DNA from: Flaccisagitta enflata
Taxonomy: Eukaryota > Chaetognatha > Sagittoidea > Aphragmophora
Length of the DNA stretch: 64,000 nucleotides
Assembly (NCBI GenBank): GCA_965153355.1
Contig: OZ231126.1
Location: 87,234,001-87,298,000, forward strand
Direction of reading: 5' to 3'
Part shown: positions 46,700-60,011 of the stretch, piece after piece
Layout: every line of letters starts with the position of its first letter
Position numbering within the stretch: the stretch's first letter is position 1
Program-made: the position numbers and the translations under genes
The notes under the pieces: model-generated
What the model was told of the DNA's origin: nothing
What the model saw: only the letters and a program-made list of their open reading frames with translations
Databases searched by the model: none

Positions 46700-46755
46700 C
46701 TACCACAGGACTCGAACCCGAAACCCAGTCTTACTACTGAGCAGCCCCTGCCCAT
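46700..46755 (-). ncRNA. tRNA-like / SINE head with B-box
   Basis: On the minus strand, GGCTGCTCAGTAGTAAGAC resembles an A-box region (compare TAGCTCAGTGGTAGAGC) and is soon followed by GGGTTCGAGTCCTG, a textbook B-box with a possible T-arm. The spacing between boxes is too short for a normal tRNA, and no intact cloverleaf is seen. It may be a tRNA-derived SINE fragment or a chance match. Confidence 0.4.
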
Positions 46756-46911
46756 CACATTTATAACAAATCGTCTAATTTCCCTTTGCCCTTCCTGGCG
46801 AAAATTCGATCTCCTTCACGTCAGGTCGTCCACCCTATCCTAATATTTTTGCTCTTTGCGAGCCTCATGTTATACATACATTTCCTTTTCTCTCTCTCTC
46901 TCACTCTCTTA

Positions 46912-47138
46912 GGGGGCGTTTCTAGTCAAAGAAGATCGCGTTTTGAACGGGCCACTCGGTCGCTCGCTAGGTTCGTTCGCTCGCACCGCTCACTTCGCTC
47001 ATTCGCTCCGTTCACTGGCTCGCTCACTCACTTCGCTCACTCCCTCGTGGGACAGTTGAAATTTTTGAATATGTGTTCACGCTGTTATCGCGTTTTACGG
47101 GAGCAAACGCGTTTTTGATGCTCACTAGAAACACGCCC
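46912..47138 (+). mobile_element. MITE with GGGCG-TTTCTAGT ends, copy 1 (PIF/Harbinger-like)
   Basis: Ends GGGGGCGTTTCTAGTCA and TCACTAGAAACACGCCC are inverted partners, flanked by TTA on both sides (46909-46911 and 47139-47141), the PIF/Harbinger target type. The interior has GCTCGCTC/CTTCGCTC words. A second copy in opposite orientation lies at 56569-56820. Confidence 0.85.
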
Positions 47139-47141
47139 TTA

Positions 47142-48555
47142 CTCTTTATCGGCCTTCTTCAATATCATGTCTTCCGATTTTTTCTTTTTGCTCCTCATCT
47201 ACCACCTTCTCCTCCTCCTCCTCCACTTCTTCATCCTCCTCTTTCTTCTCTTCTTCATCCTCTCTCACTTCCTCTTCCTTATTCATATGGAAGGTAAATC
47301 TCTCGCAAATCAATAATAACAGAGTCTGGATTCGGCATTTTTCTTTGATCCTTTTTTTTTTTTTTGGTTGAAACGCGTTTTCACTTCCTCTCCTTACCAC
47401 CGCCCCCCCCTACCCATTTCCTCTCTTCTCTTCTCTTCTCAGACACCGTATAGCCTCCGTATTTCCTTCACTTAGCACCGAGTACGAGTAAGTGTATTCC
47501 TATCCCCCGCTAACTATCTCTTCCGTTTCTTGGCCGCGCGCAGACCTCCCATCAGCTTTTGACAAAATGTGTTTACATATTTTTCAGATTCAAAGTTGTT
47601 TTTCTTTCTTTGCTTTTGATGTGGTACGATCCGACTGAGAACCGCTTCAGTATATTCAACTAGGCCAAGGTAGCATGTTTATGTACATTATGGTTACAAA
47701 GGTGGTATAAATCATCAATGGTACTTGATGTTCTCCACATTTATTCTCATTTATGAAGACACAGGAATGGAGAGGAAAAAAGAATAAACACGAATACTTT
47801 TAATATTATTATCATTATTTCATCATTCCAAATGCCAGGGGGTCTTGGCTCTTCCGAATGAGCCTCTTCCGCCATCCGTCTCATTCTATCTTTCTCTTCC
47901 TCGTTACCCCAGGGGGACAAATTTCTCCTCCTCCTCTACCTCATCCACCTCCATCTCGTCCTCTTCCATATTCTCGTTATGCGTATGATTATGATAAAAA
48001 AAGGAAATTCTTTAAGAGGAAGGACAAAAAGAAAATGAGAATAGAATTGAAAGGAGGTTTTTTTTTAAAGATAAGAATGAAAATGATCGGTCAACACAGC
48101 TGTGTACTAATTGCAGCCGAAGCTGCAGGAGAGACGGCCTGCGGGAGTTTAAGGTGCAGTCGACCCTGGCCTCTGGGTTAAGGTGGTGGATAAAAAACCC
48201 GGACTCCTTGGCTGGTTACAGAAAAACAATTGTTTGTAAAATTGTTTGACATGCGTGTAGAGTGTTACAGCATCAGCGGGCGTAACAAATGTTATTGACT
48301 CTTTATAGATTAAGGCAGAAATTGAATGTTGGGTCAATACTTGTCTAGCTAGTCTATGATGGTTAGAAAATTGGCTGCCGTTTCAAAAAGATTGCATCAA
48401 AACAGGTAAGATCGAGGGAAGAAGGTATTAATTTCTATATTTTGAGTGGACATAACCTCACCGTAAACGATATCATTCTTTTCTTTTGCATTTCCTGTGC
48501 CAACTCTTGAGATGTGCGGTCACATCAAAACACCACGGTGAGTAATACTTAAATA
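47142..48555. other. No gene recognised
   Basis: A CTT/CTC-rich tract lies at 47198-47280 and T13 at 47350-47362. Remaining sequence appears unique with no coding signature. Confidence 0.5.
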
Positions 48556-49314
48556 CACCGTATTTAAATCGAATTGATAAATGTTAAACCTTTATAACTC
48601 CTAAACTACTAGGCAAAAAGTCTTCAAATTTTCACAGAATGTTGGTAATATACTGCGGTTTTGTTATACAAAACCTCTAATTGGAGTAATAGATAGTTGA
48701 GGATTGGCAAAACATCAAATAAAATTCACTTTTGAAGCTGCAACAATTATTCCATATTTTCTTCCACAAAGAAGCTTTCTTTATTTGCATGCCATCTCTG
48801 ATGAAAAAAAGCTATAGCCCCGGGAAAGGTCTCAAATGGCAGGAAATATGTCAAAGAGTTCTGTTCTGTCAAAAAAATTGAAAAGATTTGGATATTTCAA
48901 GAGGTTACGATTGATTTGAGAAAAAATCTTGCTGTCATACAGACTTCAACTTCTGGAAAATTGATCAAAATCTTCATAAATGTAAAGAATGGTCAAAAAA
49001 TCTGCCAAAACTAAAAAATATGATTTTTTTTCCATTTTTGACCAGTCTCAGGGTTCCAGCTTGATATATTTTGAAATGGTAAGCATATAATAACAACTTC
49101 ATTCAAAAAAACCTAGGAAATAAGTGATTTCGCCCCTAAAAATCCACTTTTTCAATGATTTGCTGATCCTCACCTTTTCATGACCAAAAATTGAAGTTTT
49201 GCTTATCAAAACCGCAGTATATTACCAACATTCTCTGAAAATTTGAAGACTTTTTGCCAAGTAGATTAGGAGTTATAAAGGTTTAACATTTATCAATTCA
49301 ATTTAAAGACGGTG
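48556..49314. mobile_element. TA-flanked long-arm MITE, CACCG ends (759 bp)
   Basis: CACCGTATTTAAATCGAATTG at the left matches the reverse complement of the right end (CACCGTCTTTAAATTG), here clipped; TA flanks both. Arms of about 150 bp include AACATTTATCAATTC and AGTCTTCAAATTTTCA. No open frame. The CACCG start and length match 28696-29448. Confidence 0.87.
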
Positions 49315-49667
49315 TATGCGAAAAATTGCGGCCAACGGCGGTGTTTGCAATTTATCAATCAAGTGTGTGAATTATCGGGTTTGCATAAGCAAATCAGGTG
49401 AGATGACTCTGAAAAAAAAGTCAACTGATTTGGCGTTTGTCAAAGGAAACTCCAGGAAACAAAAAGACAAGAAAAAAGGAGCAAACAGCACAACTTACAG
49501 CTTGGTAATCAAGTGGAAAAACTAGTTTATTTACATAAGTAAATCACATGAGAACTTACCGCCAGTGAATTCATGGAGGCATGTCATCCTATTTATAACT
49601 TGTCGCAGGAAATTTTACGAGAACAAGGAAGGAAAGAAGAAAGAGCGAGAGATAAGATGTTTCAACT
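49315..49667. other. Unique sequence, no gene recognised
   Basis: Nothing recognised; the open frame at the left edge has no family match I can see. Confidence 0.5.
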
Positions 49668-50257
49668 AGTCATCCAAGGATCGCACATGGTCAGCGGTAT
49701 CCGATGCCCTGCTTGGAGTGATTTGCTGAAGAAGCTGAGTGGGAGCAGGGCAGCGGCCCCAAAGGGCCGATGTCCTGTAGGACACAGGGGTGAATTTCCA
49801 GACGTCCTGAGAAAGCACATTTAAGGACTGATTTGATTGATTGGAGCACAGTAATGAGGGCAGATTTGAACCTTAGAGGGTCATTTTGAGAGCTGAATTG
49901 AGACAGATTTTAGGTTTGAGAGGTCTGATTTCAGGCCTGAAAGGGTTGATTTTGGGCTTGATAAGGCTGATCTAGTACCTTAGTGGGCTGAATTCAGGAT
50001 CTAGAAGGGCTGATTTTAGGCCTGAGAGGGGTGATTTTGGGTCTGAGAGGGCTGACTTGGGGCCTGAGAGGGCTGATTTGGGGTCTGAGAGGGCTGATTT
50101 GGGGCCTGAGAAGGGCCTTGGGGGGGGACGTACGGACGTACGGACGTATGGACGTACGGACGTATGGATGTACGGACGTACGGACGTACGGACGTACGGA
50201 CGTCTGGAAATTCACCCCTGTGTCCTACAGGACATCGGCCCTTTGGGGCCGCTGCCC
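49668..50257 (+). mobile_element. Family F element, copy H, best preserved
   Basis: The 5' module AGTCATCCAAGGATCGCACA ... GCCCTGCTTGGAGTGATTTG ... GAGCAGGGC forms an 8-bp-stem hairpin. Then come GGCCC-CAAA-GGGCC and TGTCC-TGTA-GGACA hairpins, AGGGGTGAATTTCC, a core of about 15 GGCCTGAGAGGGCTGATTT units, a CGGACGTA 8-bp array (50128-50205) and the inverted 3' arm to GCTGCCCAAAAAA. All modules are present, with no open frame. Confidence 0.92.
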
Positions 50258-50512
50258 AAAAAAGGGGGAAAAGAAAGAAAGAAAGAACTAACGCATGAAT
50301 TGGCCACTTTGGATTAAGTCATCCGAAACCAACAAGAACCATTTTTCATAACGGCGACGACACAATATGAAAAAAAGAAGAAATAGAAGGAAGGAAGAGG
50401 CTTAAAGATGAGGAAGAGGAGGTGGAGATGGAGGAGGAGAAAGAGGAGGAAGATGAGGAGGAAGATGAGAAGGATGAATTGTCGTCAAAGATGAATCCAG
50501 AATGGGTGGAAT

Positions 50513-50513
<1 letters not shown>
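50258..50513. other. Purine-rich sequence, no gene recognised
   Basis: GGA/GAA-rich tract at 50390-50480, otherwise nothing. Confidence 0.5.

Positions 50514-50578
<65 letters not shown>
50514..50578. repeat. CT microsatellite
   Basis: A pure TC run of about 65 bp. Confidence 0.97.
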
Positions 50579-50590
<12 letters not shown>

Positions 50591-52060
50591 CATCCAAAAG
50601 TCAGCGTGACGATTCGATTGTGAAATTAAATCATAACACCTCATTTATCCGGAATATGCAAATGGAAGAATTTCAAAAGGATGCAAAACTTAACCTTAGC
50701 TCTTCATTTCTCTTCTTTTTCCTTTCTTTATCTTTTCCTTCTTTCTCTTCTTTGCAGCTTTGGTAGTGACGATCTGCGCTTATCTCTTTTTTTGCGTTTG
50801 AAGGATTTGAGGCTGAGGGTGGAGCTTGACTCAGGTCGCATTCACATTGGAGGTTATGACCCCTTCAAATCTTGAAACCCTCAGGATGTTAATGTGCGGT
50901 AAAAAATCAAATATCTTCACTTTTCTTTAGGCGAAAATATCGTTCAATTGAATCGTCTGTAAGATATAGTTTGTAACAAGATTCAAGCTCTTAATGGTCA
51001 TTAACTTTCATGTGAATGCCAAGATAATTTCATCATATTTGTCAGCAATCAACTACTTTAAATAAGTATCTTGTAAGAATGATATACATGCCACTTAAAT
51101 CCCACATGTGAACAAACCCTTGGCATTAAATGTCGGTCGTCTAATATCTCCGACGATATTGTGGGGAAACGGATGGATGCTTTTGTAAGAGGATCTTCTC
51201 TGAGAGGCGCGTTTTGGCTCTTCTAATTGAAACAACGTCGCTGCGCATTTTTCTGGTTAAGACCTTAAGCTAAGGCAAGGAATATGTTTCAACATGAAAA
51301 CTTTCTAATCTCATACATAAAGTTGGATAGGTGATTAAATGAGTGGAACCATATACTATTACTATACAGAAATGAGAAGTTTATGCATGTTTTGTTTACT
51401 TTTAGATGTTCAGTTGATTTTTCATGAAATATTTTTCTTCCTGTCATTTGCAAGATAGTTTTTTTTGTACGTTTCATAAAGACATTATGGCGAATCTCAA
51501 AGTTTTATAAAGGGACCCATTTTTTGTGTCCACTATTTCCACTACTCATGGGTCCGTTATAGCGGGGTGTAACTTTATATGGGGGATTTTGAGTTCTCTC
51601 AATATTGAACACTAGCATCTTAGCAGGAGCAGTAGCGCCAAATTCGCCCAAAGTCGACCAATAAGACGGATGGATAGACAAACTGGAAAGTGGTGGGTGG
51701 GCCATAACGATGATGATTGTTGAGCGAAGTTGAGGCTGTTGACTTGGTGCAATCATGGCTGGTTGTCGTTGTAGATGTAGTAGAGTAACATACATGTCAC
51801 TTAAATTGCACATGCGGGATCGTTGGTTTTCATGGTTTTCTTCATTGCTGGCTGATGACTGTACCATCAAACACCTATTCTATGATCATGGCTGCTTTTG
51901 AGAATCCGCGAATCTTGTCCACTATCTGTCACACTGAAGTCACACTGTTTTCTAGCCGGCTTCTGGCTTGAAATTTCAAGGGTACGCAGGGAACTGATAA
52001 ATCTGCCAGATCCCGCCAAAGGAACATATAATGTCCACCTTCAGTCAGTCAAATCACCTA
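50579..52060. other. Unique sequence, no gene recognised
   Basis: No gene. Near 51545-51680, AGCGGGGTGTAAC and GCAGGAGCAGTAGCG resemble family H words, so a scrambled remnant is possible. Confidence 0.45.
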
Positions 52061-52818
52061 CACTATGTTTTTTTCGTTTGTAACATTACAGGACGGCACT
52101 ACTCAGCCCTCTGTCTAGCGATGTATTTCTGCAATGGCTCATTTTGTAGGTAATAAGTGAGCATTTAATGATTTGTGACTTCAGGGACTTTTTTACAAGT
52201 ATCTGATCCTCTAAACACATGAGGAACAGGCTGGGTCATGACCGAACTATCAAATTGGCAAAATTTCCCACTTTAACGGTCTTCCTTTAAATTGCTCTAA
52301 TTTTTAAACGGTTTGAGCTACCGATCCCAGATTGGTCTCAAATGGAAGGTATTTTGAAGTAGTTTTTAAGATTATTTGAATTCAATTATATTGTCGATAT
52401 TCTGAGTAAGTGTTATGAGTAGGGAGTCAATTTTTGAGCCAAATCTCGTTAAAGGAGCCAATTTCTCGCATTCTTGGTGTGATTTTTCATCGCAAAGTGC
52501 TTCTTTTTTATGTTTCCTAAAACTGGTCTTTATAGTTTGGGACCAACCGAGGACTTTTTGCTCAATACATTCAGATAATAGAGCCACTTGAAGCAAGAAT
52601 ATTCCATGGAAAACCTGAAATAATAGCCTTTTCTGACCGTTTTGTCCAATGCTTCTTTACCTATGGCAGAGGTCAGGTTTTTGTCAAAAAGTCCAAGACT
52701 TCAAAAATCATAAAATGCTCACTTATTATCTAAAAAATGAGCCATTGCCTAAGTAGTTTGCATGCCAGGGGGCTGAGCAATGTCGTCGTGTAATGTTACA
52801 AACCAAAAATACATACTG
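52061..52818. mobile_element. TA-flanked long-arm MITE (758 bp)
   Basis: The left end CACTATGT then GTTTGTAACATTACA, and the right end inverted (TGTAATGTTACAAACC ... ACATACTG), are each flanked by TA. Arms of about 130 bp include TGGCTCATTTT and AATAAGTGAGCATTT. The interior is AT-rich and non-coding. Length equals the other two members of this group within 6 bp. Confidence 0.85.
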
Positions 52819-53130
52819 TAGATTAATACAGAAGACTGGGATTTTAGTGTGATGTAGTTGTGGGAAAAATTCGTACTTTCTGCTCGCGGTTTCCCGAAAG
52901 CAGCCATACAGATATAATCATGGAAATTTCGACCAAAAGTGTGACGACTCCCATTTTATACACTTTATACCCTTGAACCTCTCTTCAGAACCTTTAGAGA
53001 AACTGTGACGAGTAGCGAATTTTAAGGATCTCCATTATTTTCATCCGAAGATTCGAGGCTCAAGGCTGTTGATGAAAATTTTGTGATCTAGAGAAGGGAG
53101 ACCAGAGTAAATTCCGTAAGACTGAAAATT

Positions 53131-53347
53131 AAGTCGCGTCACGCGACTCGCGTGCTAAATAATATCCAATTTGACAATTTTGAAAATTATTTCTATTCAA
53201 GACTTTTCATCATTTTTAACCTTTTTCAACTGTTTTAAACGGTTTTTAACCCTTTATTTCTTTTGACATTCTAAGGCTTTTATTCAAAACATTTTTAAAC
53301 ACTGATGGACCGTCAAACCGGGGTGCAGAGTCGCGCAGCACGCAACT
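53131..53347 (+). mobile_element. Family H-like element with hairpins at both ends
   Basis: AGTCGCGTCACGCGACT at 53132-53148 and AGTCGCGCAGCACGCAACT near 53329-53347 bracket a T-rich interior (TTTTTAACC-type words), with GACCGTCAAACCGGGGTGC before the second hairpin. No AACAAGG start. It may be a composite of two ends. Confidence 0.65.
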
Positions 53348-53527
53348 AAAAAGATCCCGCTTTGATAAGACCCTACACACTTTGTAAAAATAGTCTGAGA
53401 GTCCCAGGATGGATGCAAAAATTGTGCAAACAGTATGAACAGGTGTTCGGTTCCGACTTTCTGGGTGTGCAAACTACCCTTATCCGTTTAGGTTTAACAC
53501 ATCATGGATTCTTTTTTTTTCGCATTT

Positions 53528-53938
53528 TTAGATTCGTCCTCGCATTTCTATAAGAGGGTCTGAAGGTAAGTCCGAAGGTCCGAAGATCCATAACGCAAAA
53601 TTTTCTAAATGCGATTTCTTAAGTTTTCTCTTCATTTCTTTTTATTACTCTTCATGCCTCTTCATTTCTCTTCATTTCTCTTCGTGTCTCTTCATATCTC
53701 TTCGCGTCTCTTCATGTGTCTCTTCGTATGTGTCTTCATGTGTCTCTTCATGTATCTCGTTATGTGTATCTGTTGTGTTGTGGGGGAGAGGGCGGTGGAG
53801 GGGGGAGGGAGGATGGGGGTATGGGGATATCTTTATATCGTTATATCTTAATAGCTTTGTCTTAGTATATTTGTACCCTAATATCTTACATCCAAAGAGG
53901 ACGCATCTGTTGGACATCTCTTGGCCTTGTTAACGTTG
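53528..53938 (-). mobile_element. Family H-like element, AGATGCG hairpin subfamily, minus strand
   Basis: The reverse of the 36700 type: TTTTTAGATTCG-TCC-T-CGCATTTCT at about 53524-53549, then ATAAGAGGGT, AAGGTCCGAAGG-type units, a TCTCTTCATTTC minisatellite (53625-53770) and a final GGCCTTGTT. The AACAAGGCC end ties this subfamily to the AGTCGCG type. Confidence 0.7.
53625..53770. repeat. TCTCTTCATTT minisatellite
   Basis: About 12 imperfect units of TCTTCATTTC/TCTTCGTGTC inside the preceding element. Confidence 0.85.
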
Positions 53939-54039
53939 AGATAGATACTGCCTGCAAACCATCTCTCGCACTGGCCTGAAGGAAGAAGAAGCCCAGCCCG
54001 ACCCCCAGCTGTCCTTTCCTCTGCTGAGAATTTCCTTTA

Positions 54040-54434
54040 GGGCTGAGAGGAGGGTCAAGCTGACCTTATTTAAGGGCAATTTTTTGGAGAGCTCTGAAGG
54101 AGCTGAATTTTAGCCTCTGAGGGCTGAATTTTGGGCTTTGAGCTGAATTTGGAGCTATTTTGGGCCTGAGAGGCTGAATTTGGCTTGGAGCTAATTTTGG
54201 GCTGAAAGAGCTGATTTTGGGCCTGAGAGGGCTGATTTGGGTTTGAGACCCTGATTTGGACCTGGAGGCTGATTTTGGGTTTGAGTGGGCTGATTTTGGG
54301 CTTGAGAGGGCTGATTTTGGGTCTGAGACCCAGGGGACCTGACGTGCGGACGTACGTACGGGCTGTGCGGCTGCGGACGTCTGGAAATTCACCCCTGTGT
54401 CCTACAGGACATCGGCCCTTTGGGGCCGCTGCCC
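54040..54434 (+). mobile_element. Family F element, copy I, 5' end missing
   Basis: A core of about 13 GGCTGATTTTGGGCCTGAGA-type units, then GACGTGCGGACGTACG and the 3' arm (CACCCCTGTGTCCTACAGG ... GGGGCCGCTGCCCAAAAA). The 5' module is absent. G-runs follow at 54440-54480. Confidence 0.85.
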
Positions 54435-54642
54435 AAAAAGGGGGGGTGGGCAAAAATGGGGGGGGGAAATGGGGGGGGGGCATTGGGTGAGGGATAAATG
54501 GAAAAATGTTGAGAAAATGACGTTTTTCTTCAGAGAGGATTTGATTTCATTCATGAAGCGCACTTTGCGTTGCCAACAATGCAAAGATGAAGAGAATTTA
54601 TGATATGACTCGAGTGCTTTACCAAAGCCGCTCTCAGCTTTT

Positions 54643-54777
<135 letters not shown>

Positions 54778-54922
54778 AAGTGAAAAGAGACAGAATAGAA
54801 AAAAGAAAATAAAGAAGGAAAGAAAGAAAGAAAAAGATGGAAGAAAGAAAGACGTAAGTTATGAGAATTACCTTAATAAACCAGGGAGAATAAAGAAGAA
54901 TATTGGAATGTGCATATGAGAA

Positions 54923-54925
<3 letters not shown>

Positions 54926-55003
<78 letters not shown>
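54926..55003. repeat. GA microsatellite
   Basis: A pure GA run, opposite in sense to the CT array 150 bp upstream; the two could pair. Confidence 0.97.
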
Positions 55004-55005
<2 letters not shown>

Positions 55006-55404
55006 GCAGATTGATGCAGAAACAAACAGAGATCAAACAGAAAGACAGAGACAATCCATGACAAAAAGACAAACAGCAAGATATCTAATGTGCTTAAAAG
55101 ACAGAAAGAGCGGGATAGAAAGTTAGTCATTGGAATTTTTTATTCCATGAAACAATGGGAAAGAAAGAGACAGAATGTGTGGGACAGAAAAGGCTTTATT
55201 GCAATATTGAATTCATTGAAAAAGATGCAAAAAGGCGATAAAAATGGAAATGTAACTATTAAACGGCATTGGATGATTATGACTCGACTATTGTCACTCC
55301 TCGTAAAAAAATCAACTCTCGCCATTTCGTAATGACGTCATAAAAATGTTGCCATCCATTGCAATAAACGACTCATTTATTGCTTTATCTTCATTCACTT
55401 TGTC

Positions 55405-55407
<3 letters not shown>
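55004..55407. other. Unique sequence, no gene recognised
   Basis: Nothing recognised. Confidence 0.5.

Positions 55408-55494
<87 letters not shown>
55408..55494. repeat. CT microsatellite
   Basis: A pure TC run of about 87 bp. Confidence 0.97.
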
Positions 55495-56483
<989 letters not shown>

Positions 56484-56568
56484 GTGGAAAGATATTTCAT
56501 GTACAGTGGGCAGGGTAAAGACGTCATCAACACGTTACGGCGTGTAGTTGAACCGATCTTTCAATACT

Positions 56569-56820
56569 GGCGTGTTTCTAGTGAGCGCCAAAAACGCGTT
56601 TGTTCCCGTGGAACGCGATAACAGCGTGAACACATATTCAAGAATTTCAACTGTCCCACGAGGGAGTGAGCGAAGTGAGTGAGCGAGCCCGTGAACGGCG
56701 GCCCGAAGCAAGCGTAAGCGCGGAAGCTGCGGGTAGTGGCGGAGTGGGTGCGAGAAGCAACGTAGCGAGCGACCGAGTGGCCCGTTCAAAACGCGGTCGT
56801 CTCTGACTAGAAACCGCCCC
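56569..56820 (-). mobile_element. MITE with GGGCG-TTTCTAGT ends, copy 2 (inverted)
   Basis: The reverse complement matches 46912-47138: ends GGCGTGTTTCTAGTGAG and TGACTAGAAACCGCCCC. It has an extra 25 bp or so inside (CGGCCCGAAGCAAGCG region). No clear target duplication at this copy. Confidence 0.85.
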
Positions 56821-58065
56821 TGAGAGGAATTGTAAGTCGCTGGTTAATCAAATGCCACAAATATTCGATACTTTTTAAAGGGCAAGTTTGTACGTAGCTG
56901 AATTAAGTCAACAGCGAGTGAAAGAGTCAAGTTCTGTTCAGCAGATTCCCTCTGTACTTATAATGGAACTGAAAGAGAAAAGAGAAAGAGAGAGAGTTGC
57001 ATCGGTGCATAATTGAATTATGCATGATAATTCTCTCCCCTGAATGAGAATGAACTACCGCTGGGAAGCCTCTTATTACGGGAGATCCGAGGGGGAAAAT
57101 GAAATGAAGTGGAATGAATTTTTTTTATTCATTTCTGTAGTAATCGACTTATTTTATGACTTGTTTCTAACCTCGGATTTGCCGTTGTAATATTCCGAGG
57201 GAAATAAAATATGGTGTTATAGATAAAGGAGAAAGATTGGAAAAAAGAATCACATTAGAAAGGAAAAAAAAGATTTTTTTTTTTCATTCTTGGTGGGTGT
57301 GGGACTTAGATGTAGTCAGATTGAAGGGAGTGTTTTCAAACAAATGTGAGAAGTCATCATGATAACTACTGTGAACCACCGCTGAAGGATAGAAACTGTC
57401 AAGGTGAACAACGGGATTGATCTTTGTGTCTTTGGGCTAAATAAAAACTGAATTGAAACAACAGCCTTTTATTCTAAGAAGAAGAAAAACTGACAGAGGA
57501 GGGCTGGAAAAAGAGTGAAGATAAAGGTTTGGGGTAGGAAAGAAAATCACATCGAATGAAATAAGATATATGAGATATTCAAATGTTGAATACAAAAACA
57601 AAAAGAATTAAGAAAAACCAAATTGACATGTCAACTTTTTTGTTGTAAACTTCATTTTAAATATACTGTTTTTTTTTTCCTAAAAAAGAAAGAAAAAAGA
57701 ATGTCCAACTAAGAATTTTCGTCAAGGGTGACAGAATACATGACACACTAAAAGAGTGATTAGTCTCAGACAAAAGCGGGTTTTGATGTGGCGACAGAAT
57801 CGGACCTCCTACATAATATCAACCATGAAAAAAAGAGAAATGTCCTTGAGGGCAACTAGTTTTCATCCGACGATTTTTGTTTGTTCCCCCTTTTTTTCGT
57901 AATCTTGATTTGTCTCATTCGTGTTTTAATTTTTCCAGAGGGGTTTTTATGTATCTCTTTTTTCCCCACACAAATTGCCTTTTTTGACTTTCTCTATTTG
58001 TCTGTCTCTCTCTCTCTCTGTCTCTGCCTTGGTGCCCATGTCTGTCTGTCACTCCCTGTCTTTCT
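56821..58065. other. AT-rich unique sequence, no gene recognised
   Basis: Short homopolymer runs and a CT/CTGT patch near 57990-58060. No gene. Confidence 0.5.
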
Positions 58066-59033
<968 letters not shown>

Positions 59034-59056
59034 TAGAGGAGGAGGAGGAGGAGGAG

Positions 59057-59091
<35 letters not shown>

Positions 59092-59093
59092 TG
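59034..59093. repeat. GGA trinucleotide repeat
   Basis: Purine-only GGA/GAA units. Confidence 0.95.
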
Positions 59094-59160
59094 ACGATGT
59101 ATAAGATGTTGATTGTTCAAGTAAATCAGGAAAAAGGAGAGCAAAACAAATGTTGGGTTC

Positions 59161-59877
59161 ATAAATAAGAGAAGAAGAGGAAGAAGAAGGAGAAGAAAAG
59201 GAAGAAGAAGAAGGAGAAGAAGAATAAAAACAAGAAGAAGAAGAAGAAGAAGAAGAAGCAGCAGCAACCTGCAGTATGTAAAGCAGAGTAGCATAAATTG
59301 GCACACTGTCTTAAAGAAAATGCTGTTTTCACTAGAAATAGAAGAGGGGACAAGAGGATGAGGGAAGGAATAGAGGAAGAATGAGAAGAAGAGGGAGGAA
59401 GAAGAAGAAGGAGGAAGAAGTAGAGGGAAGAAGAAGAAGTGTACAAGATCAAAGAAGGGAAAAAAGAGGTAGAAAATGAAAAAAAATGAAAAACATAGGG
59501 TATAAGAAAGAGGGAATAGTAAGAAAAGAAGAAGAAGAAGAGGAAGAAGAGGAAGGAGAGCAAGAAGAGAGAAATAAGAAGAAGAAGAAGAAGAAGAAGA
59601 GGGAAGAAAGAGGAGAGGGAACAAGAAGAAGAGAGAAGAAGAATAAGAGGAAGAGGAAGAGGAAGAGGAAGAAGAGGAAGAGGGAAGAAGAGGAAGAGGG
59701 AAGAAGAAGAAGAAGAAGAGGAAGAAGAAGAAGAAGAGGGAAGAAGAAGAAGAAGAAGAAGAAGAAGAAGAAGAAGAGGGAAGAAGAAGAAGAAGAGGGA
59801 AGAAGAAGAAGAAGAAGAGGGAAGAAGAAGAAGAAGAGGGAAGAAGAAGAAGAAGAGGGAAGAAGAAGAAGAAAAAG
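59161..59877. repeat. GAA/GAG/GGGA purine array, about 700 bp
   Basis: Interrupted GAA triplets, with a higher-order AGAAGAAGAAGAAGAGGGA unit repeating in the last 200 bp. Such tracts can form triplex DNA. Confidence 0.95.
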
Positions 59878-60011
59878 TCTTATTGATCATTGTCATGTCT
59901 GTCAGTTTATTCAGCATAGAGATTTTCTTGAGGCATAAGTAAATAAAAATTTACTCTTCCTGTGATCACCCTTACACCTTGCCCACTCACCTAACCCCTG
60001 CCCCACTTCTA

